The notes: a model not told the origin generated them from the sequence alone. A stretch of DNA of 64,000 bases from Tupaia tana (GCA_026018925.1 JAKSZU010000005.1:86011386-86075385), one strand, 5' to 3'. Positions 10,928 to 22,879 are shown, counted from the first letter of the stretch. Numbers and translations: made by a program.

Positions 10928-13149
10928 GATGATCAAACATACAGCTAGCTATAGGTATAGTGAAAAAAATAAAATAAAATTTGACAGAATTGGAGAGGAT
11001 GGAGACCTAAAGAAATTAAAAGTATTTTCAAAGTTGCAGCACAGGTGTACTTATAACTAGATGTCAAAAAAAATTGAAATTACGTTTGATGAAGAAAATT
11101 TAAAAAAAACTATATAATGGTATGAGGGATGCAAAAGAAAGTCTATGATCTATGTATTTTTCACTCATTGGCCTCATAATAGATGAAAGTCTATTAGCAT
11201 AGGCTCTTTTGTTTAGTTTTGCTTAATCATCTGCATCGTTACAAGAAAAGCAAAATATCAATGGTGAAAAAAGATTCTGCTAATCTTAGGTATAGAAGAG
11301 AATAATTCAGTGAAACTTCACATTTTTAGGTTACTTTACTTGTCATAGATGCAAGGTTTCCAGAGAGGTAGTGGGAATTGCATGCAAGTGTTGTATGAGA
11401 AGATTAAAGAGAGGATAATGACATTCCTGCCTCAGGATCCAAGCTCATAGTGGAGAGTGTCATGCGTGGAAAGCAATTGCCTAAAATTACTAATATTTCC
11501 ACAATGTTTTTGTTATTTTTGTTTCTATAAAACTGACTGAAATCCCAAGGAGGGGCTGTCATAGTCTCAGAGATGTGGGCTGCCTGAAACTGTGTGAGGG
11601 TAATGAAAGATTGGTCTCTTCTGAGAAAAGCTGAACTCCATTTTCTGCTTTGTGGTTGATGGCTTGCTTAAGAATAGGTTCCCCACTTCTTTCCTTCAAA
11701 TGAGAATCTCAAAAAAGGGGCAATATGTCAGGATAATCTAAGATAAGCTTGCGAGCTGATTCCTCATATTATGCTCCTATATTCATGGTTATAAAATTGG
11801 AGCACCATTACAGACTAGTATATAATGCTTTGACTATATGGATTGCGAAGTGGATGGTTTTAGGGGTCATTTCTTTAGTAACACTATGTAGAGGCTGTTG
11901 CTTCAAAACTTTAAATAACCTTTTTCAGACTTTATGTTTTACAATTGTAGCATCAACAACCATAAGATAAAGTTTCTTTTATTTATTTTTTTTCTAATTT
12001 GGCATGTATTCAGTTTGAACAAACTTGGGACATTATTTCTTCATTTTTCTTAAAGATAAGACTCTCAGAATTACCTAAATCACCATCATTGTGTCCATTA
12101 TTATTTTTACTTTTTCATTTGTTTGCCTTTCAGGAATACTCTCTGTAGTCTTATTGTTATCACTTCCAACATTTTCAGGTTACTGTCTACCATGCTATCT
12201 GATTCATCATTCAGCTTGCTCCTGTATTATCAGGGAACACGTTATTAATTTTATTGTTCTGTTTCTCCAGGCTGACACATTTAACAGGATCTGATAAAAT
12301 TTTCTTTTCTTTATCCCAGCTGAAGCCTCACAATGCTCTTCTCTAGTTGTGGCTTTCTTGCTAAATAATTTCATTCATGACAATTGTGTTTGCTAAGCCG
12401 GGGAGTAGCAATTTAATTATCAAAAGGCACAGTTTTGTTTGTGATTCCCCATATATGCCTATGATTAAAATCCATTGAATCTTCCCTAGATAATTAAGTA
12501 TTAATTTAATATTAAAGCTCAATACATTATCTTTTTGTTTTCCTATTCTCCTCACTTACATAGTAGCTGATATGTGTTGTAGCTTTGCTTAGACTGGTTT
12601 CTAGTTGTTTTCACAAGCCAGTCTCAATGTTGATAATTAATTTAAAAATATGGCTTTTAGTATTTGGAGAGACAACAATATTGTGGCCGCAGTTCATTTT
12701 TTACTATATTTGCTAAATGTGCAAATGCAAAGATAACAGCTCCAAATTAGAGAAAATTATAAAATTAATGATACATTTATCAATCACTGTTTCTGTAGCA
12801 TGTAGTGCAAAAGTATAGACTTGTAGATTTTTAAATTTTATTTATTTCTTCTTTGTCATGTGAAGGTAGTCCAGGTAAATGACAATACAATACTATACTA
12901 GGCTTTTGAGCAAAAAAGAAGAGCCAAGTTTGGAATTGTCAGTTCTATTGTGTTTGTCAGATGAACATGTAATGAGATTCCAAAACGAGTTGCATGTGCT
13001 CTTCTGAAAATCTACGTGGATGTCTCAGCCACAGGTAAAGACCTAGCACTTATTGTCCTTGGGGTGATAGTTAGTGCTAGAAGGGGGAATATGGTCCCTT
13101 GGGTAGAATATGTAGTTCAAGAGAGGGCCTACCATTGAGCTCTGGGATA
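10928..13149. other. Largest unassigned block (about 2.2 kb)
   Basis: Mostly AT-rich DNA without recognised repeats. A stretch at about 11530-11720 contains an ACTCCATTTTCTG motif seen in reversed LTR openings and could be an old LTR, but I cannot support its ends. No splice-supported exon or long open frame is apparent. Confidence 0.4.
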
Positions 13150-13270
13150 CACAGGATTTCATTTTAATTCATTTTTGTTTATAATGTCTAATTGATTTAT
13201 AATAGTTATATGTATTTATGGGGTAAAATATGATTTTTCATTACATGAATACAATGCATCATAAAACTCT
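13150..13270 (-). mobile_element. L1 3' UTR fragment, L1MA-like
   Basis: The plus strand reads 'gtatttatggggtaaaatat', the reverse of the familiar L1 3' end (ATATTTTACCCCATAAATAC). About 120 bp, decayed. A SINE sits just beyond it. Confidence 0.6.
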
Positions 13271-13292
13271 GTTTTAAAAATAATAAAAAGTA

Positions 13293-13556
13293 TGGGACCA
13301 GCAGTTAGCGTAATGGCTATGTCGCTGGACTCCCATGTAGTCGACCGTGGTTCGAGTCTCGGACCCGGTGGCTTAAACTCACGCCGGGCGCGTGTGCGTG
13401 CATGCCCAAGATCCCAAGAGGAGAATGGAGGAGAAGGGATTGCGGCGTGGCCATCCCCCCTGGGGGTTGATTTCTCGCTTTCTATCTCTCTGTCTCTCTC
13501 TGTCTGTCTGGCGAGCGCACGCGCCCTATAGCAAAAACCTCTCCAAAAAAAAGAAA
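13293..13556 (+). mobile_element. Young type A SINE (subfamily b)
   Basis: GGGACCAGCAGTTAGCG with CpG-rich body. TSD AAAAATAATAAAAAGTA at 13276-13292 and 13557-13573 (17 bp). It has the subfamily b linkage: GGTTCGAGTC, 'ttaaactc', 'gcgtggcc' and 'ctatctctctgtc'. Confidence 0.95.
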
Positions 13557-13573
13557 AAAAATAATAAAAAGTA

Positions 13574-15008
13574 AAAAGATACCTTGGAACACAGATAAAA
13601 AATGTTTACAGAAAATATAAAACTTTCAATTAGAAAAATGTTCTGTGATGACAATAAAAGAGATATTTTAGCAGAAAGGACATTTGTTTTCTTTGTAATG
13701 TGGAGACCTGAGTCTATTTAACTGATGACAAAGGAGTTGTAATAAAGGAGGCAGTGGGGTTAAATGTATAAGAGCTAGACTAACATGAGTGCAGTATTGA
13801 ATTAGCAAGAGGGTTATCCTTTGTTTATATTAATTGGCTCAATAAGTGTATGTGTGTTGACTGATTGGATAAGCAAATTATGACATAAATTACTTAAATG
13901 ATATACTGGATGTATTAAGAGCAATTTAATCATAAGAGCTGCTATAAATGTCAATGTGTTATCCTTTGTTTCTTTGAGAGCATGTAACCTAATTGAGGCA
14001 GGGGGAATATTTTTTTATTAAACTTTATTTCCTACATTATTTCTATTATGACAATTACAGTTGAAAAAACTTGTTATAAATAGCTGATTGCTATGTAAAA
14101 ATTTGTTTCCCCCCTAATTTAAAGATAAGAATAGAAATCCTTTTGTCATATGAGGTGTGGGGTGTGTGTGTGTATGCATGAGTAGTGATAAGGATGTTAG
14201 AGAGAACACACGAATCTTTAGGAGAATACTTGCTAGTTCATGTACCCTACTGAGAAAATCCATCCATTTCTTAAGAGAAAAGTATATGGTATTTAAAATC
14301 TTGTGTGCCATATCATTTGTCAATTATCAAATAAAATCTTATGATTTATATAAGCTATTAGATATGGTACAAAAATTCTGTCTCACAAATGAGATATTGC
14401 ACAATTATTGGAAAGCATATCTACTAAATTTTAGAGGATGCACAAATGAAACTGTCAAAAATTGCTAAAACTTGTGTTTTCTTATTTTATTTTTTTGGCT
14501 AAATTTGACAAATTAGAATGCATTACTGAATTATTCAAGCAATCAATTGTTGAGTGAGTAATCCATTTCATTTAAGAATGTGCAATAAAAAAAAAGGCAA
14601 TGTGATGGGCTATTGAAATTCATTGTCAGTTTTAAGGTGCAATATGTCAGAGAAGGCACATTCCTTTGTCTTTCATACCTCCTAAGGCACTAATGAAATA
14701 AGGGTATAGAAACAGATGAATAAATACATTAAGAACAGAAAGAGATCATAAACAAATGAACATTTATCTCAGAGAAACATCAGATTAACATCAGACTAAA
14801 TGTTAAGACAGATAATGAGTAGAAAAGTCAGAGTAAAGGATATGGTTTAATGTTGCCCATGAAAAAAAACAAAATAACCACTCATGAGGGCCCCAAAGAG
14901 ATTCTAGATTAGTGTCTGAAGGAGGTTACAATGAAATTTATGTTAATGTCAAAAGAAAGAACTTAGAGTCTGTTTTAAAAAATCTGTGCAATCTTGAAAA
15001 TTATATCT
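13574..15008. other. Unassigned DNA
   Basis: About 1.4 kb. A short TG-rich patch lies near 14157-14180. The 103-residue frame at 14157-14468 has no recognisable domain and an AT-driven composition, so I do not call it a gene. Confidence 0.4.
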
Positions 15009-16290
15009 CAGAGAAGGGACTGAAAATCAGAGTATACAGGAAACCCAAGCAGCTTTCCCCCCAAAAAAATAAACAATCCAATTAAGAAATGGATAAACTC
15101 GGGAACCAGCAGTTAGCGTAATGGCTATGTCGCTGGACTCCCACGTAGTCGACCGCAGTTCGCGTCCCGGACCCGGTGGCTTAAAACTCACGCCGGGCGC
15201 GTGTGCGTGCGTGCCCAAGATCCCGAGAGGAGAATGGAGGAGAAGGGATTGCAGCGTGACCATCCCCCCTGGGGGGTGATTTCTCGCTTTCTGTCTCTAT
15301 GTCTCTCTCTGTCTGTCTGGCGAGCGCACTCGCCCTATAGCGAAAAACCTCTCAAAACAAAAACAAAAACAAAAACAAAAACAAAAACAAACAAAAAAAG
15401 AAATGGATAAACTGAAGACAGCTCTCCAAGGAAGACTTTTGAATGGCCAAAAAGCATATGAAAAAAAAAATGTTAATATCACTTATGATAAGGTAAATGC
15501 AAATCAAAACCACAATGAGATTAAGTGGTATACTTAATCCCAGCAGAATGACTAAGATTAAATAATAATAATAATAATAATAATGACAAGTGCTGGTGAG
15601 GCTGTGGTGAAAAGTGAACCTTCCTACATTGTTGGTGGGAATGTAAATTAGTATAGCCACTGTGGAGAACAGTATAGAGGTTCCTCAGGAATCTACAAAT
15701 CAAACTACCATACCACCCAGTAATTCCACTCTCAGGTATTTACCTAAGCAATAGAAAAACACTAAATTGGAAAATAAAATGCTTGCACATCCATGTTTAT
15801 TGCAGCGTTATTCACAATTGCTAAGACATGGAACTAGTCCAAGTAATTAAGAGCAAATGACGGAATTGAAAAATGTGGCACAAACCCATTATAGAATGAT
15901 ACTCAGCCTTAAAAAAAAGAGGGAGAGATATAAAATGATGAACGCAGAAGATTTTATCCTAAGTGAGGCAAGTCAGATTATGAAAGATACTGTATATCCC
16001 TATTCAATGTATATGCAATGTCTGTACTCTATGGCAGAAATTGAAAGATAGGAATGTATAATAGTAGGAAGGTCAACTGTAGATACCACAGTATAGGATA
16101 GGGTGGGTAACAAGGAGTTGGGAACAGGGCCTGGGAAGGAGGGATCATGGAATTAAACAACAAACATTTAATAAACACATGAATGAAAAGGTACCTGCAG
16201 ATGATAATGTATTTGGGCTTGATTGATATAAACTGCATCCATGCTGGGAAAAAACATTTTTACACTAAAAAATGTACAGTGACTAAATGT
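15009..16290 (+). mobile_element. L1 LINE 3' end, split by a young SINE
   Basis: L1 sequence starts around 15009 and continues to 15083. It is interrupted by a SINE (15100-15397), then resumes with the ORF2 end and 3' UTR ('gcatatgaaaaa', 'aatcaaaaccacaatgagat', 'gttggtgggaatgtaaatta'). An (AAT)n run at about 15561-15583 has expanded inside it. It is 5'-truncated and diverged, so inactive. A very A-rich tail zone follows to about 16490. Confidence 0.85.
15100..15397 (+). mobile_element. Young type A SINE inside L1 (subfamily a)
   Basis: A 16-bp perfect TSD AAGAAATGGATAAACT at 15084-15099 and 15398-15413 lies within L1 sequence, which dates the SINE after the L1. The tail is an (AAAAC)n repeat at about 15354-15390 rather than pure poly-A. 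Confidence 0.95.
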
Positions 16291-17444
16291 AAATTAAAAA
16301 GCTTCTTAAAAATAAATAAAATAATGTAATATAACAATAAAAGAAAAAAATAAATAAAAGAAAATGAAATGACCTTATGCTTAAAGGAAAATTCTAAGAG
16401 TGACCAAAAAGAAACAAATAAAAAAGACAAACTAAGCAAAGACAAAAACAGTTTAAAAAAATAAAAACAGAGAGAAAGCAAAGATAATTTTGGAAAATAA
16501 ATATTTTAAAAGAAGTTAAATTTAAATTCAATCAATTTACTCAAGTATTTGGAAATAAGAATAAGATGCTATGAATAAATAAAAATTAAGTTTAAAAAAT
16601 ACTCTCAGAAACTACAAATACAATATATTTTACAGAAAAATAATGTGACTATAACTAAACTCTCAAAAATGTTTGCCAAAAATGTAGAAAACAAAGTTAA
16701 AAGAAAGTCCATAAAATAAAAATATGGATATTGGTTTGAGAGTGCATGATCTGAAGTGTCAGTTTGGAGGCTTCCAGTCACCTATAGAGGAAACTTAAAT
16801 TGGACTAATATTGTATTAGCTCCTGTAGCTGAAATGTGCAAAGATGAGGTAAGCTAATGCCAGTCCTATGAAAAAAATCTCAGCTTTGGTGTCTCTGTAA
16901 GTGTCTTAGCTTTCCTCTCCTCTCTATGATCTCTATCTTCCTCCTGCAGCCTCTCTAGCTGTGGCAGCAGTTCCTCGTGTCACAGCCACACATCACATCA
17001 TCCAGATAAGTGGGTATCTTTAGCAGAACAGAAGTGGCTTCAACTGGGAGCACACTAGGACATGAGTGAGCCTTTCACAGACATCTGATACAGATGCTGA
17101 GACTTTCTTGTTCAGTTTGTAAAACTGTGGGTGACACCATGTCTGTTCACTGAGGCTATAGGCAAAGAGAGGAGGAAACTGACTTCATGGTCCCAGGAAG
17201 TTGCATAGCAAGCATAGAAGTCCAGCAGGTGGCAGCTGGTGTACAGTAGGAACAAAATCACACTGTAGTCCACTCAACAACACTTGTCAAGGTTTGTACT
17301 CATCCTGCCAGTATTCTGAGTGTCCTGTGCCAAGAAGAGTACAGTATTGAATAAAGGTACATGACAGGTTGAAAGAGAGAGATCTGGAATGAAAAAAAAA
17401 AAATTAATACCATTAATGTCACTTACCTCTCTCACTTTTTATAA
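16291..17444. other. A-rich zone then unassigned DNA
   Basis: 16291-16490 is strongly A-rich and probably decayed L1 tail. 16730-17400 has more balanced composition but no repeat or coding sequence I recognise. Confidence 0.45.
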
Positions 17445-17670
17445 AATAACTTGAATTACTTATTTCTTCTATGAGAGAAAGGGGGAGAGAGAGAGAGAGC
17501 GAGAAATAGGAAGAGAGAGAGAGACACCCATCAATTGAATCTTCACATTATGATCTACCATCAGCAAGCATCCGATGTTTATAAGGGGATACCCAGACAA
17601 GAACTCAGGGCCTGCCATGTGGGTCCCTGATATGGTTATGGTTAGATATGGTTATGTTCCTACCTGGCCT
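17445..17670 (-). mobile_element. Type D SINE, minus strand
   Basis: Reads TATTTCTTCTATGAGAGAAA, then a long GA tract, then the diverged body. Shares its 3' end with the copies at 8.0, 35.2 and 40.1 kb. Boundaries are approximate. Confidence 0.5.
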
Positions 17671-18150
17671 GAATTTGAAGAAAAGGCAGTATGTTTTCAC
17701 TTTGCATTATAATATGCAAATTAGGTAGCTGGCTCTGGCCATGGCTTATATTTCCTTGTAAAACATCACCATAAATTGCTGTAAGCCCAACCCTAAATTA
17801 TGTGATATGGGAAGTGAAATTTCATCTGCCATTTGACAGAAGAAATAAAGAGAGGTTAGGATTAGTTCCTTGAAACTGATGGTTGCATAGTAGAGTTGTG
17901 AAAACCTAGATAAAACTCAAAGTTCTATTTATAAGAATGATTTTAGGGCTGAGCAAATGTCACAACAATCAATTCAATAAAAAAATCTATTAATACGATA
18001 AAAAAGAGGAGAGAAAATGATAAAATTTAGATGTGAGAGAAGTAATAGAAATTTACTCAAAGTCTTAGATGATATGAAAGAGTTCGAGATAGAGTAAATG
18101 AAAACTATCACTATTTATAAACACAGCAGTAACATTTTGAAATACAAAAG
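17671..18150. other. Unassigned AT-rich DNA
   Basis: Nothing recognisable; ends at the target site used by two SINE insertions. Confidence 0.5.
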
Positions 18151-18166
18151 ACAAAGAATGAATTCT

Positions 18167-18380
18167 CTCTCTCTCTTTTTTTAAAGACTGGAGAGACAGA
18201 AAGGTAAAAAGTGAAAAATCACAACCCAGGGTGGATGGCCACACGCAATCCTTTTTCGTGAGTCTTTTCTCATGATCTTGGGCATGCACATATGCCCATG
18301 TGTGTTTGAAGCCACCAACTCAAACCATGGTAGACTATGTGAGAGTTCAGCGACATAAGCATTTCGCCATCTGCTGGCCC
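18167..18380 (-). mobile_element. Type A SINE, minus strand, first of a stacked pair
   Basis: Lies between the first and second copies of the target sequence AAAGA(A/G)TGAATTCT (18153-18166 and 18382-18395). More diverged than its neighbour and shorter in the body, which suggests it inserted first. Confidence 0.85.
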
Positions 18381-18395
18381 CAAAGAGTGAATTCT

Positions 18396-18684
18396 CTCTC
18401 TCTCTCTCTTTTTTTTTTTTCTCCCTTTGGAGAGATTTTTGCTATAGGGCACGTGCACTAGCTGGAGGGACAGAGAGAGACAGAGAGACAGGAAATTAGA
18501 AATCACTTCCCATGAGGGATGGCCACACTGAAATCCCTTCTCCTCCATTCTTCTTTCAGGATTTGGGGCACATATACACACATACATGTACCCAGCATGA
18601 CTTTTAAGCTGCTGGGTCGGGGACTTGAACCATGGTCGACTGTGTGGGAGTCCAGCAATGTAATAAATATGCCATCTGCTGGTC
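18396..18684 (-). mobile_element. Type A SINE, minus strand, second of a stacked pair
   Basis: Lies between the second and third copies of the same target sequence (third at about 18687-18700). The poly-T/CT start at 18396-18420 and the head ending CTGGTCCC are intact. The 154-residue frame spanning both SINEs is repeat translation. Confidence 0.9.
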
Positions 18685-18911
18685 CCAAAGAATGAATTCT
18701 TAAAACTAGAGTAAAGAGGAAAAAATACTCTCAATTCATTAAAATCAAATTAGTATCAAGAAACACCGGACATTACAGATACTAAAGTCTTGCTATCACA
18801 CTTTTGAAGGAAATGGGTTTGAGGGCCCAATGTCTATAATTCTGTTCCTAGCCAGATTGACAGTCAACTGCAAGGCCATAAATGATGCTTCACAATAAGA
18901 ATAAAAACGAT

Positions 18912-19200
18912 TGGGGGGCCCCAGATGATGTGAAGGTTGCATCATTGGACTCCCCACATGGCTGACCATAGTTTGAGTCTTGGACTTGAAAACTTAAAAC
19001 TAGTGCCGAATGTGTGTGCATGTGCACCCAAAATACTGAGAGGAGAATGGAAGAGATGGGATTGTGGCAGATAGGATTGTGGCAGGGCCATCTCCTTTGG
19101 GGGGATAATTTCTCACTTTCTATCTCTTTCTGTCCAGTGAGTGCACACACCCTATAGTAAAAAATCTTTCTCTCAAAAAAGAAAAAAAGAAAAGAGAAAA
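18912..19200 (+). mobile_element. Type A SINE with small internal duplication
   Basis: Head GGGGGCCCCAGATGATGTG. A 'gggattgtggcag' segment is followed by 'ataggattgtggcag', a short tandem duplication in the body near 19057-19086. The tail is A/G-rich. Confidence 0.8.
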
Positions 19201-19207
19201 GAAAATT

Positions 19208-19442
19208 GGGCCAGCAGGCACCATTGTGGTTAAGGTGGCTAGATTATATATTTATTATTGCAGAGTGGTCCCACCCACTGGCGTGCTAAACGTGTAGATT
19301 ACATGTGCATGTGGGCCCCAAATCCCAAAAAATGAATAAAAGGAGAAGGATTTGCAACACGACCACACCTCACGATGGCTGCTTTCTCACTTTATCTCTC
19401 TCACTCTCTCTCTCTCTCTCTAGGGAGCACACGTCTATTCTA

Positions 19443-19479
<37 letters not shown>

Positions 19480-19490
19480 GAAGAAGAAGA
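19208..19490 (+). mobile_element. Type A SINE with long poly-A and (AAG)n
   Basis: Head GGGCCAGCAGGCACCATTG. The body is strongly diverged. The tail has an A-run of about 30 followed by AAG repeats. It follows the preceding SINE almost directly. Confidence 0.8.
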
Positions 19491-20580
19491 AAGACAATTT
19501 TCCTCCCCAAATCTTGCTTATGCTCTAGAAAAAGGAATGAGGGGGTGAAATAAAGGAAATGTGTGCCCAAGGAGACAGGAACTGACAGGGATCATTTTCT
19601 TTGAGAAAAATAAACTTCTTGTAATAGCCTAGAGAGCATCTTCTTCAAACCATGCAGAGGATTTCGGTAGATTTTTAGGAAATAAGAGATACAGATAGAA
19701 TATTAAGTATGATTGTCAGCTGAGAAGAAGGTGGTAGTAATTAATCTTGCACACAAATGAAAAGATAAGAAAAGCAATCAAAAACTCCAGGAAAATTATC
19801 TACTTACAAAAGCCATAATTCAAACAGGAAGCAAAATAAAAGATATTGCAGGAAGAAAAAAATCGAGGACTTCCAATCAAGTAAAAATAGTTTGTTCTTG
19901 AAGCTAGTAAAATATTTATTTGTGTTTTGAAGAAGCAATAACAATAGCCAAATATAAATAAAAATAGAATATTTAAATTAGTTGGCACATCATTAGGCAT
20001 AATTTTCTAGTGAAAAAGATACAAAAATGTCATCACTTCATAATTTTAATCAATCTAGTCTTATGTTTATAATTGATTTAATAAGTTACTCATTTATTTT
20101 CATTCTGTTCATAGATAAAAGATAATTTTCAAATCCTCATGCCTCAATTTAGTACAGTTAAGTTCCTATGGTTTTATTGGTTCAGGGTAATGAAATGTGA
20201 ACAGAAGTGAAGTAGATTCTGGCTCATGAACAATCCACACCACCTCCATTTTTATATTAATATTTTATGTTACCTATGCACGGTAAGCAGCAATTTACTG
20301 AGGTTCAATACTACAAAAGAACAACTAGAAACATGTATAATGATCTTCAAATGGACTAAAAATAACACCATATGTGTTAAACTGAAGAAAGCTGGGGATT
20401 ATATTTTATACCATCTAGATATAATTATATTGATTAATTCAGAATTCGAAAAATAGGTATTTCATGATGAATTCTTTCAAGAGTAAATTGTATGTTATGT
20501 ATCTCTCACTCTGATGAAAACATCCTTAAAAATGTTAATGAAAACAAAATAGGCTTTTGCTCTTGCTGAACTAAAGGTTA
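19491..20580. other. Unassigned AT-rich DNA
   Basis: About 1.1 kb with no gene or repeat recognised. Two frames of 66-76 codons have no domain signature. Confidence 0.45.
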
Positions 20581-20621
20581 AAAATTGCATGCAGGTCACC
20601 CAATAAAAAAAAAAAAAAAAG

Positions 20622-20882
20622 GGGACCAGCAGTTAGCATAATGGCTATGTCGCTGGACTCCCACGTAGTTGAACGCAGTTCACGTCCCGGACCCGGTGGC
20701 TTAAAACTCACGCCGAGTGCGTGTGCGTGCGTGCCCAAGATCCCAAGAGGAGAATGGAGGAGAAGGGATTGCGGTGTGGCCATCCCCTCTGGGGGGGTGA
20801 TTTCTAGCTTTCTGTCTCTATGCCTCTCTCTGTCTGTCTGGCAAGCGCACGCACCCCATAGCAAAAAAAAAACCTCTTAAAA
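20622..20882 (+). mobile_element. Type A SINE, first in a four-SINE stack
   Basis: Head GGGACCAGCAGTTAGC. Flanked by 24-bp direct repeats starting AAAATTGCATGCAGG at 20581-20604 and 20883-20906, each followed by an A-run and Gs before the next SINE head. The direct repeat is longer than the 10-18 bp seen elsewhere here. Confidence 0.9.
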
Positions 20883-20927
20883 AAAATTGCATGCAGGTCA
20901 CCCAATTAAAAAAAAAAGGGGGGGGGA

Positions 20928-21172
20928 GGAACTAGCAGTTGGTGTAATAGCTATGTGGCTGGACTCCCATGTAGTCGATCACAGACCTGGTGGCTTAAAC
21001 TCACGACGGGCGTGTATGCGTGTGTGCCTAAGATCCCAAGAGGAGAATGGAGGAGAAGGGATTGCGGCATGGCCGTCCCCACGAGGGGTGATTTCTCGCT
21101 TTCTGTCTCTCTGTCTCTCTCTGTCTTTCTGGCGAGTGCACATGCCCTATAGCAAAAACTTCTCAAAAAAAA
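20928..21172 (+). mobile_element. Type A SINE, second in the stack
   Basis: Head GGAACTAGCAGTTGGTG after a 9-G run. A short deletion removes sequence just before box B. The following flank repeats ATGCATGCAGG. Confidence 0.9.
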
Positions 21173-21185
21173 AAATGCATGCAGG

Positions 21186-21354
21186 GCCAGCAGGTGGCAT
21201 GGCGGTTAAAGGTGCTAGGCTCCCACATGGCCTACTGTGGTTCCCAGAACAGAGAGCTTGCTTTCTCATTTTCCCTCTTTCTCTAGCTCTATTCCTCTCT
21301 GGTCAAGTTAAAAATAAATAGACAGAATTAAATAAAAGAATTGCTTAAAAAAAA
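21186..21354 (+). mobile_element. Type B SINE, third in the stack
   Basis: Head GGGCCAGCAGGTGGCATGG, box B region, then straight to 'gcttgctttctcat', CT tract, GGTCAAGTTAAAAATAAAT and an AT-rich tail. The 3' flank reads CACACGCAAAGG, a decayed form of the repeated target. Confidence 0.85.
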
Positions 21355-21367
21355 AATCACACGCAAA

Positions 21368-21618
21368 GGACAAGCAGATGGTATAGCATTATTGGACTCT
21401 CATGTGGCTGACCATGGTTAAAGTCCAAGAACAGGTGGCTTGAAAATCACACAGGGCACGCGTGTGTGTGTGTGTGGGTGTGTGCATTCAAGATTACAGG
21501 GAGAGAATGAATGAGAAACGATTGTACCATGAGATGATTTCTCACTTTTCCTCTCACTGTCTCTGTCTTTCTCTGACCAGGAAGAGCACTCATCCTAAGG
21601 AAAAATACCTCCAAAAAA
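21368..21618 (+). mobile_element. Type A SINE, fourth in the stack
   Basis: Head GGACAAGCAGATGGTATAG. The body has a (GT)n patch near 21464-21476. It ends before TTTGCATGCAAT, the outermost copy of the target. Confidence 0.85.
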
Positions 21619-21894
21619 TTTGCATGCAATAAAAATTTCTGACTATCATTATATGCCAGATTTCACAGTTGTACTATATTGGAAACCTATAATTTCAACT
21701 GCTTTCAAAATTATGATATTCATGTTTTAAAATAAGTTAAGGTACATATATCTGTATTTGCATATTTAAACTTAAATGGCCTAAAACAATTAAATAAATA
21801 ATATTGTGTACTCCAAGTGAATTTTTTCACAAAAACTAAGAAAAGACCATGTGTTTGGCAAAAAAAAATACATTAAGTCAAAAGATCAAAAATG

Positions 21895-22068
21895 GGACCA
21901 GCAGGTGACATGGTGGTTAAGGTGCTGGACACTCCCACATGGTTGACCACAGTTTGAGTCCCAAACCTGGTGGCTTGCTTTCTTACTCTTTCTCTCTGTC
22001 TCTCTCGGGTCAAATTAAAATAAATGAATGAATAAATAAAATTAAATAAATAATTATATTTAAAAAAT
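21895..22068 (+). mobile_element. Type B SINE
   Basis: Head GGGACCAGCAGGTGACATGG, then 'ggtggcttgctttctta', CT tract, GGTCAAATTAAAATAAAT and the AT-rich tail. Short imperfect TSD ATCAAAAAT / ATCAAAAGT. Confidence 0.9.
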
Positions 22069-22303
22069 AATCAAAAGTTGTATAGTTCTAAAACAAAAAG
22101 ACTTGGGACATACAAAATGAACACTCACTGAAGAATGATATACAAAATTAATGTAAAAATTTAAATCTGATTAGATACAATAATGCTACAAAACTGTGTT
22201 ATCAATGCATGTGTTGAAGACCTGCCTTTGTAATACATATTTAAAAAACCATAACATGATTGTTATTCTGCAATGGACTCTCATGTAGCACTGAAATTAT
22301 TTC

Positions 22304-22773
22304 TATTTTTTATTTCTTGAAGAATTATTTTATTGGGACCAGTGGTTAGCGTAATGGCTATGTTGCTGGACTCTTGCGTAGTCGACCACAGTTCGAGTAA
22401 TGGACCTGGTGGCTTAAACTCATGCTGGCTGCGTGTGCGTGCATGCCCAAGATCCCAAGAGGAGAATGGAGGAGAAGGGATTGCGGCATGGCCATCCCCC
22501 CTGGGGGGTGATTTCTCGCTTTCTATCTCTCTGTCTCTCTGTCTGTCTGGCGAGTGCATGTGCCCTATGGCAAAAAGCCTCTTCAAAAAAAATTATTTTA
22601 TTTAACTTTATTTATTTATGTATTTATTATTAATTTGATCAGATAGGGACAGAGCAAGTGAGCAAGAGAGAGAAAGAAAGTGAGAAGGCAAGCCACCAGG
22701 TCTGGGACTTGAAATGTGGTAGGCCATGTGAGAGTCCAGTGCCCTCAACCACCACACCACCTGCCAGCCCCAT
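22304..22773 (-). mobile_element. Type B SINE, minus strand, interrupted by a type A SINE
   Basis: The outer target duplication is ACTGAAATTATTTC at 22290-22303 and 22774-22787 (14 bp, perfect). The element is B tail, then the inserted type A (22336-22590), then the rest of the B tail, GA tract and head. Two SINEs of different type are nested head-opposed. Confidence 0.9.
22336..22590 (+). mobile_element. Type A SINE inserted in a B tail (subfamily b)
   Basis: Perfect TSD AATTATTTTATT at 22323-22334 and 22591-22602, both lying in the AT-rich tail of the surrounding type B element. Carries the 'ttaaactc' and 'ctatctctctgtc' markers. Confidence 0.95.
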
Positions 22774-22879
22774 ACTGAAATTATTTCAATATTCATGCAA
22801 TACATTAAATTTCCACTTCTTTGTCATTATTCAACCTATCTGAACTGAAGTGGTACATGAGATATATATTACAAGACAT

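Noticed and set aside
11530-11720. Possible reversed LTR with an ACTCCATTTTCTG motif
   Set aside because: A single motif only; no ends, no TSD and no second copy in the window.
18270-18734. 154-codon open frame (minus)
   Set aside because: It spans two stacked SINEs and their target repeats, with no domain and no host-gene similarity.
20581-21632. CRISPR-like array (repeats separated by unlike spacers)
   Set aside because: The short repeats are target-site copies between SINEs of 170-260 bp in a mammalian genome; no regular repeat/spacer size and no cas genes.
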